A DNA stretch of 43,927 nt from Sandarakinorhabdus cyanobacteriorum (GCF_002251755.1 NZ_NOXT01000090.1:1-43927); one strand, 5' to 3'. Counted from the first letter of the stretch, positions 27,917-37,570 are shown. Notes: generated from the letters alone by a model not told the origin. A program made the numbers and translations.

Positions 27917-28007
27917 GATCATCATGCCGCCGATACTGGTGATTGCTTCCAATCTGACCAATATGTAATTGGCCCCACCCCATGGTTCCCCCCAATCCGG
28001 AGCGGTC

Positions 28008-28737
28008 ATGAACGATTGTCGCATCCTGTCGCTTGATGAAGCCCTGCCCGAAGCCGGCCCCGGCTGGCGGCGGGTGGCCGGCGACGCCGATGTGGCGCTG
28101 ATTCCGGGCGATCTGGCGGCGGCCGAATCAGCGGTGCGCGGCCTGATGCTGCCGGTGATCCTGCGCGTGGCGGCCGATGTGCCGGCGCTGCCGCACTGGC
28201 TTGATCTGGCCGATGCACTGTTGCTGCCCGGCGATGATGAAGACAGGCTGGCCATGCTGGCGCGCGGGCTGCTGGCCGGCGCCCCGGCCGGCGTCGCCGA
28301 ACTGTCGGACACGGCGCAGAATATCGCGGCGCTGGGGCAGGAGGCGCAGCGCATCGCCGATCGGCTGGCGCAACTGGCGCTGGCCGCCGACAGCGGCGAA
28401 ACCCCGATCAACGCCGCGCTGGTGCGCAAGCTGATCCGGCTGCGGCGTGACCGTGACCGGCATCTGCCCGCCGAGCTGTTCGGCGACCCGGCGTGGGACA
28501 TGCTGCTGGATCTGACCGCGGCGCGGATGGAACAGGTGGATGTGCCGGTGTCCAGCCTGTGCCTCGCTGCCGCCGTGCCCACCACCACAGCGCTGCGCCG
28601 GGTGCGCAGCCTGTCGGAAGCCGGGCTGTTCGTGCGGCGCACCGGCCCGCCGGGCGTTCATCACCCTGTCAGAGCCGGCGTTTCAGGCGATGACGGCCTG
28701 GCTCAGGCGCTTTGCCGGGCAGTTCCAGCTGCGCTGA
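28008..28737 (+). pseudogene. MarR-like winged-helix protein, frameshifted near its end
   Basis: The start at 28008 has a GGAG site. The first ~150 residues are helical with no motif I recognise. Residues ~155-205 resemble a winged helix-turn-helix (VSSLCLAAAVPTTTALRRV, RSLSEAGLFVRRT). The protein should continue as RRAFITLSEPAFQAMTAWLR, the usual MarR wing and last helix, but this is in another frame: a one- or two-base indel lies in the GC run at about 28640-28662. The corrected gene ends at 28737, one base before the stop of the convergent hydrolase; the uncorrected frame runs to 28817 into that gene. Target genes unknown. Confidence 0.75.
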
Positions 28738-29787
28738 TCAGGCCGCGGTGGCCGGCTTCGCAGCAGCGTCGCCGGTGCCGCTGGGCGGCGGCAAGACGGC
28801 CGTGCCCAATTCGCTGATGTCCACCAGGAAGTCGAGCACCGGTGCCAGGCTGCGGTCCGGCGCCTCTTCCATCGGGATATGGCCGATGCCATCCAGGATG
28901 GCGATGCGGCTGTTCGGGATCTGCCGGTTGAACCAGGCGGCGACCGAAACCGGGATCAGCCTGTCTTCCCGGCCCCACAGGATCAGCGTCGGCACCTTGA
29001 GGCCGGGCAGCTTCGCGGCAGCGCCATCATCGCCCTGATACTGGCCAAAGCGCTGCACCGTGGCGCGGCGGTTGCCGGGATAGAGCAGCAGTTCCCAATA
29101 ACGGTCCACCATCGCCGGGGTGGCGATGGCCTGGTTGGAAATGGATTGTTTGAAGCTTTGCTCGATCAGGCCGCGCGGGGTGACGGTGGCCAGGATATCG
29201 CGCGCCACCGGCACGCGCGCCAGCCGGAAGCCCAGCGGCGGGGAGGAGCCCTTGGGCTGTGGCTGGCCGCTGGCATCCACCAGAATCAGGCCACGCAGCC
29301 GTTCCGGATGAGCCAGGGCATAGCGCCAGGCGACGCCGCCACCCATCGAATTGCCCCCCAGAACAAAGTCCTGCAGGCCCAGCCGGTCGACCAGTTGCTC
29401 GACAATGCCGACATAGGCCGCGCTGGTGTAAAGCCCCTGCGGGGTGGGGCCCGACAGGCCATGGGCCGGCAGATCAAGGCTGACCACGCGGATGTTGCGG
29501 GCCGTCAGCCGCTTCACCCACGGCTCCCACGTGTGCAGCGAGGCGTTGCTGCCGTGGATCAGCACGATGGTCAGCCCGTCGCGCGGGCCTTCGTCGCGCA
29601 CATGGATGGTGGTGCCGGGCGACAGTTCGACGAACTGGCTGGCGCTGTTGGCATATTTGGCCTTGAGCGTGGCCACCGGAATGTCGGGCGTGGCAAAGAT
29701 GGCCCGGGCGACGGCGATCAGGCCGGCCACCACGGCAAGCCCATAGCCCAATCCCCGCCACCAGTTGCGCCGCTTGCCGCCCGCCAT
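28738..29787 (-). CDS. Membrane-anchored alpha/beta hydrolase
   Basis: A 349-residue alpha/beta-hydrolase with an N-terminal membrane helix (residues ~12-30). The oxyanion region is HGSNASLHTW, the nucleophile elbow GNSMGGG, with the later LWGREDRLIP acid and GIGHIPMEE histidine. Substrate not evident. Its start overlaps the P450 stop (TGATG), so it is co-expressed with the P450; together they may modify an isoprenoid or ester. Confidence 0.85.
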   Translation of the reverse strand: MAGGKRRNWWRGLGYGLAVVAGLIAVARAIFATPDIPVATLKAKYANSASQFVELSPGTTIHVRDEGPRDGLTIVLIHGSNASLHTWEPWVKRLTARNIRVVSLDLPAHGLSGPTPQGLYTSAAYVGIVEQLVDRLGLQDFVLGGNSMGGGVAWRYALAHPERLRGLILVDASGQPQPKGSSPPLGFRLARVPVARDILATVTPRGLIEQSFKQSISNQAIATPAMVDRYWELLLYPGNRRATVQRFGQYQGDDGAAAKLPGLKVPTLILWGREDRLIPVSVAAWFNRQIPNSRIAILDGIGHIPMEEAPDRSLAPVLDFLVDISELGTAVLPPPSGTGDAAAKPATAA

Positions 29788-31172
29788 CAGATCGCCTCGA
29801 TCCGCACGGGCAGGCCATCCTTGGGCTTGGGAATGGGGAACATGCGAAAATCGCTTTCCACGTCACCCAGCGGCTTGTCGGCCACGATGCGATGGCCTTC
29901 CAGCAGGGCGAAGAAGAACATCTTCACCTGCATATAGGCGAAATGCTGGCCAAGGCACATGTGGGCGCCGCCGCCGAACGGCACCCAGGCATATTTGTGT
30001 CGGCCCCGGCTGTTTTCCGGCGTGAAGCGGGTGGGATCGAAATGTTCCGGGTTCGGCCAATATTCCGGCAGGCGGTGGCTGATCATCTGGTTGATGCCCA
30101 CATGCGCGCCGGCCGGCACGACATGGTTCTGGAACACGAAGCTCTTCACCGCCCGGCGCGGCATCGAAGGCACCGGCGGGATCAGCCGCAGCGCCTCCTT
30201 GAACACCATGTCGGTCACCTCCATCTCGCCCAGCGTCTCGTAACTCAGCGCGCCGTGGCGGGCGCGGATGCCGGCGATCTCCTCGCGCAATTTGTCCTGC
30301 CATTCCGGATATTTGGCCAGGCACCACACGATGCTGGTGATCGATGATGTGGTGGTGTCGTGCGCCGCCATCATCAGGAAATTCATGTGATCGATGATGT
30401 CCTGCTCAGTGAGCAGCTGGTCATTCTCGTCGCGGGCGTTGCACACCTGGGTGAAGATGTCGTTGGCCACAGTCCCGCGCCGCTTGGGGATTTCGCGGGC
30501 GAAATATTGGCTCATGAAGGCCCGGCCATCGACGCCGCGCTTCATGGCGGTGAAGGGCAGCGGCTTGCGCACCACGCCGACCGAGGCCGCGACCATGTCG
30601 CAGAACGCCTTGTTGATCTTGTCGGCCTCGCCGCCCCACGGCACGCCCAAAAAGCTGGTGGCCGCCAGATCGAGGGTGAGGGCCTTGATCGCCGGGTAGA
30701 ATTTGAAGCTCTGCTGGCGCGGCCATTTCTTCAGGCCGCGGGTGATGCCATCATCCAACTGGGCAAAATAATGGCGCATCGGCTCGGTCTTGAAGGCGAC
30801 CGACAGGGTCTTCCGGTGGATGCGATGCTCTTCGAAATCCATCAGCATCAGGCCGCGGGGGAACAGCAGTTCCAGCACCGGGTTCCAGCCCAGTTCGCTC
30901 GAAAAAATCTTGTCCTTGTTGAACAGCACCATTTCGTTGGCTTCGGGGCCGATCATCGACACGCCCCAGCCGCCGAAATCCTGGCGGCGGAAGATATGGC
31001 CATATTGTTCGACCAGCTCGCGGCTGCGGCCCAGCGGATTGGCCAGAAACTTCAGCGTGCGCAGCATCTTGAAGCGCGCCGGCTCCATGCCGGGGATATG
31101 CTTGATCTCCTCGAAGCCGGGTTCGGGCAGGTCGGCGGGAATGAACTCGCTCTTGGAAATCGGGGCATTCAT
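29787..31172 (-). CDS. Cytochrome P450 divergent from the carotenoid operon
   Basis: A 461-residue P450 monooxygenase. The I-helix oxygen-binding motif is AHDTT (270-274), the K-helix ExxR is EALR (326-329), and the haem ligand Cys406 lies in PFGGGAHMCLGQHF. Segments such as FPRGLMLMDFEEHRIHRKTL resemble the CYP120/CYP26 (retinoid/isoprenoid hydroxylase) lineage rather than the common soluble bacterial camphor type; this is a judgement by eye. Start at 31172 has a GGGAGAGG site. It is divergent from crtY with 151 bases between, suggesting a carotenoid or apocarotenoid substrate, which is inference. Confidence 0.88.
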   Translation of the reverse strand: MNAPISKSEFIPADLPEPGFEEIKHIPGMEPARFKMLRTLKFLANPLGRSRELVEQYGHIFRRQDFGGWGVSMIGPEANEMVLFNKDKIFSSELGWNPVLELLFPRGLMLMDFEEHRIHRKTLSVAFKTEPMRHYFAQLDDGITRGLKKWPRQQSFKFYPAIKALTLDLAATSFLGVPWGGEADKINKAFCDMVAASVGVVRKPLPFTAMKRGVDGRAFMSQYFAREIPKRRGTVANDIFTQVCNARDENDQLLTEQDIIDHMNFLMMAAHDTTTSSITSIVWCLAKYPEWQDKLREEIAGIRARHGALSYETLGEMEVTDMVFKEALRLIPPVPSMPRRAVKSFVFQNHVVPAGAHVGINQMISHRLPEYWPNPEHFDPTRFTPENSRGRHKYAWVPFGGGAHMCLGQHFAYMQVKMFFFALLEGHRIVADKPLGDVESDFRMFPIPKPKDGLPVRIEAI

Positions 31173-31323
31173 GGGTTGCAGCCTCTCCCTTGGTGCGGAG
31201 TGGTGATACGCAGTTGCTGGCGCCGGGGCAATGGCGCCCGTGTCGCGGGAGATGCCGTGGCGGTGGGGATGGCGACATTCATTCCCCTTTCCCGCAGCAT
31301 CGCGCCCGTCTAACAGCGAATGC

Positions 31324-32490
31324 GTGACGCCTGATTTCGATCTCATCCTGGCGGGCGGCGGTCTCGCCAACGGCCTGATTGCCCTGCGCCTGGCGCAGCT
31401 GCGCCCCGAATTGCGCGTGGCCATCGTCGAATCCGGCCCATCGATCGGCGGCGATCACACCTGGTCGTCGTTCGGGCTGGACATCAACGAAGAACAGCGG
31501 CGCTGGACCCAGCCGCTGTTTGCCCACCGCTGGGATTGTTATTCGGTGCGCTTCCCGCGCCATCATCGCACGCTGGATGTCGGCTATGGCACGAGCAACA
31601 GCGAACGGCTGGCCGCCGCCGTCACCGCCGCGCTGCCGCCCGGCCACATCATCACCAACGTGCCGGTGGTCGCATTGTCGCCCACCAGCGTGACGCTGGC
31701 CGATCAGCGGGTGCTGCACTGCAACGCAGTGATCGATGGCCGCGGCCAGAAGAAGACCGACGCGCTCGATCTCAGGTGGCAGAAATTCCTGGGGCAGGAA
31801 GTGGAACTGGCCGAGGATCATGGGCTGAAGGGCCCGATCATCATGGATGCCACCATTCCCCAAGCCGATGGCTATCGCTTTGTCTACACACTGCCCTATG
31901 GCCCGCGCCATGTGCTGATCGAGGACACTTATTACAGCGATGGCCGCGACATGGCACCCGATCTGCTGCGCCGCCACATCGCCGATTATGCCGCCCAGCA
32001 GGGCTGGACGATCAGACAAGTGATCCGCGAGGAAACCGGCATCCTGCCGCTGGCGGTGGGCGGCAGCATCACCAAATTCCTCGATGAAGGCGTGCCCGGT
32101 GTGGCGCGGGTGGGCCTGGCCGCCGGCCTGTTCCATCCGGTGACCGGCTACAGCTTCCCCGATGCGGTGCGCATGGCCGACATGATCGCGGCGCTGCCGG
32201 CCTTTGATGCCGCGACCATCCACCGCGCCACCCGCGACCATGCGATGCGTGTGTGGAACAGCCGCGGCATGTATCGGGTGCTCAATCGCATGCTGTTCCT
32301 GGCCGCACATGACGAGGAACGGCGCACGATCCTGGAGCGTTTCTATGAACACCCGGATGATCTGGTCGGCCGGCTCTATGCCGCTGATCTGAAACTGAAT
32401 GACTGGCGGCGGATCTTTTCCGGCCGTCCGCCCATCCCGCCCTTGAGGGCGGTGGGCACCGTGCTCAAATATGGATTGGGATTGAAATGA
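31324..32490 (+). CDS. crtY: Lycopene beta-cyclase CrtY
   Basis: A 388-residue flavoprotein that closes both ends of lycopene to beta-carotene. The dinucleotide-binding motif is LILAGGGLANGLIALRL, followed by the CrtY motifs GGDHTWSSFG and ILPLAVGG, and FHPVTGYSFPDAVRMAD near the C-terminus. I chose the GTG at 31324, right before the FAD fold; the frame is open further upstream, but those residues do not look native. Its stop overlaps the crtI start (ATGA). Confidence 0.93.
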   Translation: MTPDFDLILAGGGLANGLIALRLAQLRPELRVAIVESGPSIGGDHTWSSFGLDINEEQRRWTQPLFAHRWDCYSVRFPRHHRTLDVGYGTSNSERLAAAVTAALPPGHIITNVPVVALSPTSVTLADQRVLHCNAVIDGRGQKKTDALDLRWQKFLGQEVELAEDHGLKGPIIMDATIPQADGYRFVYTLPYGPRHVLIEDTYYSDGRDMAPDLLRRHIADYAAQQGWTIRQVIREETGILPLAVGGSITKFLDEGVPGVARVGLAAGLFHPVTGYSFPDAVRMADMIAALPAFDAATIHRATRDHAMRVWNSRGMYRVLNRMLFLAAHDEERRTILERFYEHPDDLVGRLYAADLKLNDWRRIFSGRPPIPPLRAVGTVLKYGLGLK

Positions 32491-33983
32491 CGACTGCTGC
32501 AGTGATTGGTTCCGGTTTTGGTGGTCTGGCGCTGGCCATCCGCCTGCAATCGGCCGGCATCCAGACCACCCTGATCGAAGCCCGCGACAAGCCGGGCGGC
32601 CGTGCCTATGTGTTTGAAGATGATGGCTTCAAGTTCGATGCCGGCCCCACCGTCATCACCGATCCCACCTGTCTTGAGGAATTGTTCGAACTGTCCGGCC
32701 GCAAGCTGTCGGACTATGTTGAGCTGATCAACGTCACGCCCTTCTATCGCCTGCTGTGGGAAGACGGCTCGGTGTTCGATTATTCGAACGACGAGGAGGC
32801 GCTGTTCAAGCAGATCGAGGCGTTCAATCCCAAGGATGTCGCCGGCTACCGGAAGTTTCTGGAATTCTCGGACAATGTGTTCCGCGAAGGCTATCAGAAG
32901 CTCGGCCACGAAGCCTTTCTCGATTTCAAGTCGATGCTGAAGGCAGCGCCGCAGCTGATGCGCTATGAGGCGTTCCGTTCGGTCTACGCCATGGTCGCCC
33001 GCCATATCGAGGATGACCGGCTGCGCCAGGCCTTCAGCTTCCACACGCTGCTGGTTGGCGGCAATCCGTTCAAGACCAGCTCGGTCTATGCCCTCATCCA
33101 CGCGCTCGAAAAGAAGTGGGGCGTGTGGTTCCCGCGCGGCGGCACCCACGCGCTGGTGCGCGGGATGGTCAAGCTGTTCGAGGATCTGGGCGGCACCACC
33201 CGCATCGGCAGCAAGGTCGAAGCCATCATGGCCGACAGCGGCCGGGTCACTGGCGTGCGCTGCGCCGATGGCTGGTCGGGCCGCTTCGATGCGGTCGTCT
33301 CCAATGGCGATGTCGTCAACACCTACAAGGATCTGCTCGGCGCCCATCCGCGCGGTGCCGAAATGGCCGGCAAGATGATGCGGCGCAGCTTCTCGCCGTC
33401 GCTGTTCGTCACCTATTTCGGGCTGAAGGGCGAACGGCCGGATGTGAAGCATCACACCATCCTGTTCGGCCATCGCTACAAGGGCCTGCTCGACGAGATC
33501 TACAAGGGCGGCGACAAGCTGGCCGAGGATTTCTCGCTCTATCTCCACCACCCGACCGCGACCGATCCGGCCATGGCCCCTCCCGGCCACAGCGCTTTCT
33601 ATGTGCTGTCGCCGGTGCCGCACCTCGGCAAGCTCGACATTGATTGGGAAAAGGAAGCGCCGCGTTACGCCGATTCCATCCTCGACTCGCTGGAGCGCCG
33701 TTGCATCCCCAATCTGCGCCGCGACCTGGTGACGATGCGCACCTGGACGCCGAAGGATTTCCAGACGACGCTGTTCGCCCACCAGGGCAGCGCCTTCAGC
33801 CTGGAGCCGGTGCTGTGGCAGTCCGCCTATTTCCGCACCCACAACCGCGATGATGTGCTGACCAACCTCTATTTCGTTGGCGCCGGCACCCACCCGGGCG
33901 CCGGCATCCCCGGCGTGGTCGGCAGCGCCAAGGCGACCGGCAAACTGATGATCGAGGATCTGCTGGCCAAGAAGGCGGCCTGA
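32487..33983 (+). CDS. crtI: Phytoene desaturase (lycopene-forming) CrtI
   Basis: A 498-residue FAD-dependent desaturase. N-terminal Rossmann motif AAVIGSGFGGLALAIRL, then GGRAYVFEDDGFKFDAGPTV, and the C-terminal bacterial-type desaturase signature ending FVGAGTHPGAGIPGVVGSAK. Makes lycopene from phytoene. Length and motifs are normal. It sits between crtY and crtB in a tight operon. Confidence 0.97.
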   Translation: MTTAAVIGSGFGGLALAIRLQSAGIQTTLIEARDKPGGRAYVFEDDGFKFDAGPTVITDPTCLEELFELSGRKLSDYVELINVTPFYRLLWEDGSVFDYSNDEEALFKQIEAFNPKDVAGYRKFLEFSDNVFREGYQKLGHEAFLDFKSMLKAAPQLMRYEAFRSVYAMVARHIEDDRLRQAFSFHTLLVGGNPFKTSSVYALIHALEKKWGVWFPRGGTHALVRGMVKLFEDLGGTTRIGSKVEAIMADSGRVTGVRCADGWSGRFDAVVSNGDVVNTYKDLLGAHPRGAEMAGKMMRRSFSPSLFVTYFGLKGERPDVKHHTILFGHRYKGLLDEIYKGGDKLAEDFSLYLHHPTATDPAMAPPGHSAFYVLSPVPHLGKLDIDWEKEAPRYADSILDSLERRCIPNLRRDLVTMRTWTPKDFQTTLFAHQGSAFSLEPVLWQSAYFRTHNRDDVLTNLYFVGAGTHPGAGIPGVVGSAKATGKLMIEDLLAKKAA

Positions 33984-34041
33984 TCGCCTTCGCCATTCAG
34001 CCCGCTTGCGCGACAAGGCGCAGGCGGGCAGGAAGCATCCC

Positions 34042-34974
34042 GTGTCTGACGTTCTCGCCAATGCCCGCGACGCCATCGCGCGCGGCTCCAAAAGCTTCGC
34101 ACTGGCCAGCCGGCTGTTCGATGCGCCGACGCGTGATCGCGCCATGCTGCTCTATGCCTGGTGCCGCCACACCGATGATGTGATCGACGGCCAGGTCTTG
34201 GGCGAAGGGCGCAACGATGACCGCCGCCCGCCCGCCGAACGCCTGGCCGAGGTGCATTGGGAAACCGAACGCGCCTTGGCCGGCAACCCCACGCCCGGCA
34301 CCCCCTATGAGGCGCTGGCCATGGTGGTGCGCGACACCGGCATGCCCGCCCGCTACCCGCGCGATCTCATCCACGGCTTTCGCATCGACATGGAGGAGCG
34401 GCCGTTCCTCACCTTCGATGACACGTTGACCTATTGCTATCATGTCGCCGGCTGCGTGGGTGTGATGATGGCGATCGTCATGGGCGTGAAGCCGGATGAT
34501 CGCCCGGTGCTGGATCGCGCCTGCGACCTGGGCATGAGCTTTCAATTGAACAACATCGCCCGCGACGTGATCGAGGATGCGATGAACAGCCGCCGCTATA
34601 TCCCAGATGACTGGCTGGCCAGCGTCGGCCTGGATGGCGACAGTTTCGCCTTCCCGCCCTATCGCCGCCAGCTGGCGCGGCTGGTCGCCCGGCTGGTGTT
34701 CAAGGCCGAGGACTATGAGGAATCGGCCCGCTTCGGCACCTCCGCGCTCGGCAACCGCGCCGCCTGGGCCGTGCTGGCGGCGGCCCGCATCTATGGCGGC
34801 ATCGGCCGCAAGGTGCGCGCCCTGGAAGAAGCCGGGCTGGAAACCCGCGTGTCCACCACCAAGGCGGAAAAGGCCCGCGCCGTGGCGGCGGCCTTTGGCG
34901 AAATGCTGGTGCGCAAGCAGCGCTGGCCAATGCCGGGGCCTTCGCGGAATGGCCTGTGGACGATGCCGGATTGA
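34042..34974 (+). CDS. crtB: Phytoene synthase CrtB
   Basis: A 310-residue squalene/phytoene synthase that condenses two GGPP. Both Asp-rich motifs are present: DDVID (in YAWCRHTDDVIDGQ) and DVIED (in NNIARDVIEDAMN). The GTG at 34042 has an AGGAAG site; a TTG at 34006 is the longer alternative. No crtE (GGPP synthase) is in the window. Confidence 0.95.
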   Translation: MSDVLANARDAIARGSKSFALASRLFDAPTRDRAMLLYAWCRHTDDVIDGQVLGEGRNDDRRPPAERLAEVHWETERALAGNPTPGTPYEALAMVVRDTGMPARYPRDLIHGFRIDMEERPFLTFDDTLTYCYHVAGCVGVMMAIVMGVKPDDRPVLDRACDLGMSFQLNNIARDVIEDAMNSRRYIPDDWLASVGLDGDSFAFPPYRRQLARLVARLVFKAEDYEESARFGTSALGNRAAWAVLAAARIYGGIGRKVRALEEAGLETRVSTTKAEKARAVAAAFGEMLVRKQRWPMPGPSRNGLWTMPD

Positions 34975-34981
34975 AATCCTC

Positions 34982-35061
34982 TGTCATGCTGGCGAAGGCC
35001 AGCATCCATTGCACTGCTGGAACGCGATCGCCGACGGATGCTGGGCTTCGCCAGCATGACA
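34982..35061. repeat. Inverted repeat between crtB and crtZ
   Basis: Arms of about 26 bases: TGTCATGCTGGCGAAG continuing to AGCATCC on the left (34982-35007), mirrored on the right as GGATGCTG through CTTCGCCAGCATGACA (35036-35061). The arms are near-perfect complements with a ~28-base spacer. It separates two convergent genes and may end transcription from both. It is a different family from the repeats at 5647 and 17255. Confidence 0.8.
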
Positions 35062-35073
35062 GCGAATGAACCT

Positions 35074-35667
35074 TTACCGCGCCCAGTGCTCAGCGTTGTC
35101 AATCATGCCCATCTCGGCCTTCATCTTCGCACTTGCACGAATCCGCCCGCGGCCATCGGCCTCCAGCTGCGCCTTCAGCTTGCGGATCGGCGGCGCCCAG
35201 ATGAAGCCAAAGCTCACCGTGCCGTGCTTGGTTTCCACCACATGGTGCAACCGGTGCGCCTGCACCACCCGCTTCATGTAACCCCATTGCGGGTTCCAGC
35301 TGTGCTTGACCCGGCGGTGCACCAGCACGTCGTGCAGGCCGAAATAGATGGCGCCATAGGCGGTGATGCCGGCCCCGATGGCGGTGATCATGTGCAGGCC
35401 ATAATGGGTGCCGATCATCAGCAGGATCATCGACGGGATGGCCCCGGCCACGCCGAACCAGTCGTTCTTTTCAAAGGCGCCGGTGCGCGGCTCGTGATGG
35501 CTCTTGTGCAGGCTCCACAGGAAGCCGTGCATCACATATTTGTGGGAAACAATGGCCACCACCTCCATGATCGCCACGACGATGAGCGCGATGATGATGC
35601 CCTGCCACCAGGTCACATCGGTGAGCACGGGATAGCGGGTGGACAGCGAGGCCAGATAATCGAGCAT
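35074..35667 (-). CDS. crtZ: Beta-carotene 3-hydroxylase CrtZ
   Basis: A 197-residue membrane di-iron hydroxylase of the fatty-acid-hydroxylase superfamily. The four His clusters are HKYVMH, HKSHH, HDVLVHRR and HRLHH. It hydroxylates beta-ionone rings to give zeaxanthin. Convergent with crtB; the C-terminal ~35 residues form a charged tail. Confidence 0.95.
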   Translation of the reverse strand: MLDYLASLSTRYPVLTDVTWWQGIIIALIVVAIMEVVAIVSHKYVMHGFLWSLHKSHHEPRTGAFEKNDWFGVAGAIPSMILLMIGTHYGLHMITAIGAGITAYGAIYFGLHDVLVHRRVKHSWNPQWGYMKRVVQAHRLHHVVETKHGTVSFGFIWAPPIRKLKAQLEADGRGRIRASAKMKAEMGMIDNAEHWAR

Positions 35668-35747
35668 GGGTTCATCCTATAGCCAGCCACCGCGCGATAT
35701 GCATTAGGGGACTTGCCGCACCCCCCATCAAAAGAGGCCCCAATCCC

Positions 35748-36062
35748 GTGACTGCCCGCACCGCCCTGCTGCCCCTGATCGCGCTGCCCTTGCTGCTCAG
35801 CGCCTGCGCCACCCCGGCCCAGCGCATCACGAAAAATCTCACCGAACTCGGCGTCTCCCCGCGTCAGGCCCAGTGCATGGGCGACCGGCTGGGCCAGCGC
35901 CTGTCGGTGGGCCAGCTGCTGCGCCTGCAGGAGCTGACCAACATCCGCATGGAAAAGCTGCAGCGCATGTCCATCCGCCAGATCGCCGACAAGCTGACCG
36001 ACGACAAGGACCCCGGCCTGGTCGCCGAATTCCTGCGCGCTGGCATCGGCTGCGCCTTCTAG
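35748..36062 (+). CDS. Small predicted lipoprotein
   Basis: A 104-residue protein with a lipoprotein signal (hydrophobic stretch, lipobox LLSAC, Cys at ~24). The mature part is helical and charged (VGQLLRLQELTNIRMEKLQR) with two further cysteines. It starts at a GTG. Small lipoproteins of this kind recur in sphingomonads, but I recognise no function. Confidence 0.7.
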   Translation: MTARTALLPLIALPLLLSACATPAQRITKNLTELGVSPRQAQCMGDRLGQRLSVGQLLRLQELTNIRMEKLQRMSIRQIADKLTDDKDPGLVAEFLRAGIGCAF

Positions 36063-36157
36063 AGCGGGCTCCGACCCGGAACTCGGGGCCGTTCATGGAA
36101 AGGACAGCCGCGACTTGGCATGCTGTGCCCATCATCCCGCCTTGAGGGGGTTTTGCC

Positions 36158-37570
36158 ATGCCGATTGCCGCCCGTTTCCTGACTCCGCTGCTTGGCGTTG
36201 CCGGCGCGGCCCTGGCCCAACCGGCCCTGGCGCAGCCCGCTGTTGTGCCACCGCCCGACATGGCGCCGCCTGCCGACGCCGGGCCGGTGATCGCTGCGCC
36301 GCCACATGCCGCCACCATGGACCCGGCCGTCGCCGCCCAGGCCGCCCAGCCGGGTGACCGGTTCGGCTTCCAGAATGTGGCCGATGTGGCCGTGTTCCAG
36401 GACGCGCTGGCCGCGCACGGCCGTTGGGTGAACAGCCGTTGGGGTAATGCCTTTCTGCCCGATGCGCCGGATGGCTGGCGCCCCTACCAGAATGGCGAAT
36501 GGAGCCCGGACCGGTTCTGGCGGAGCGCCGATCCCTGGGGCTGGGCCACCGATCATTATGGCCGCTGGGGCTTTGACGACAGCGTGGGCTGGGTGTGGGT
36601 GCCCGGCACCGAATGGGCCCCCAGCTGGACCGCCTGGCGCGAGGATGACGATGTGGTGGGCTGGGCGCCGATCCCGCCGCAGGTCCGCTATCGCTGGGAT
36701 GCCGGCTTTGACAATGATTGGCGCTGGAACGACTGGAACAGCTGGTATGCGCCCAGCTGGATCTGGGTGCCGCGCACCCAGGTGTTTGCCGGCGGTTATC
36801 GCACCCGCGCCCTGCCGTGGCACAATGGCGCCCGCTATTGGCGGGGCAGCCGCTGGAACTGGGGTTTGGGCTTCAGCTGGAATGATTGGGGCCGCCGTGG
36901 TGGCACCAGCGTTTCGATTGGTTTCGGGAATGGCTGGAACAATTGGGGCTGGAACAACTGGAACCGGCCCTGGGGTTACAGCAACTGGAGCCGGCCGTGG
37001 GCAGCGCAACAGCCGTGGGGCTGGAACAACTGGGGTTGGAACCGGCCGGGTTGGGGCTGGAACAATCGCGGCTGGAACAATCGCAATTGGGACAATCGGG
37101 GCCGCAACGATTGGCGCGACCGGGATCGCGGCCGGGATCGTGACTGGGATCGGGATCGGAACCGCGACTGGCGCGGCAATGATCCGCGCCGCGGTGCCCC
37201 CGGCAGCGTGGGCGATTATATCGGGCGCGGCCTCAACGGCGCACCGCCGCCGGCGCCGGGCGATGGCCGACGTCGGGACGGATTTCGCGGCGATGGCCGG
37301 GCCGATAATGGCTTCAGGGGGGATGGCTTCAGGGGCGATGGCTTCAGGGGCCGCAACCCGGATGGCAATGGCGGCTTTCGCTCGCCCCGGCCGGAACGGA
37401 TGATGGGCAACCCCGCCGCCGACATGGGCTATCGCAGGCCGCCTGGCGGTGATTCCGGTTCGGTGGGGGCCAGCATCGGTCGCGCCATGGCGCCGCCGCC
37501 CAGCGCACCAGCCCCCTCGCCGCCGCCCTCGCGCGAATTCAGGCCAGACGATCGCACCCGGCCGCAGTGA
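36158..37570 (+). CDS. Secreted DUF6600-like Trp/Asn/Arg-rich protein
   Basis: A 470-residue exported protein with a signal peptide (ALAQPALAQ, cleavage near residue 25). Residues ~70-215 carry the DUF6600-type repeats: GRW, WRPYQNGEWSPDRFW, WGWATDHYGRWGFDD, GWVWVPGTEWAPSWTAWRED, VGWAPIPPQ. Residues ~245-345 become low-complexity, with dozens of W-N-N, W-G-W-N and then R-D repeats. A second repeat block (D-G-F-R-G units, ~370-400) and a Pro-rich tail follow. It starts after a GAGGGGG site. Function unknown; the aromatic modules suggest envelope or carbohydrate contact. Confidence 0.8.
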   Translation: MPIAARFLTPLLGVAGAALAQPALAQPAVVPPPDMAPPADAGPVIAAPPHAATMDPAVAAQAAQPGDRFGFQNVADVAVFQDALAAHGRWVNSRWGNAFLPDAPDGWRPYQNGEWSPDRFWRSADPWGWATDHYGRWGFDDSVGWVWVPGTEWAPSWTAWREDDDVVGWAPIPPQVRYRWDAGFDNDWRWNDWNSWYAPSWIWVPRTQVFAGGYRTRALPWHNGARYWRGSRWNWGLGFSWNDWGRRGGTSVSIGFGNGWNNWGWNNWNRPWGYSNWSRPWAAQQPWGWNNWGWNRPGWGWNNRGWNNRNWDNRGRNDWRDRDRGRDRDWDRDRNRDWRGNDPRRGAPGSVGDYIGRGLNGAPPPAPGDGRRRDGFRGDGRADNGFRGDGFRGDGFRGRNPDGNGGFRSPRPERMMGNPAADMGYRRPPGGDSGSVGASIGRAMAPPPSAPAPSPPPSREFRPDDRTRPQ

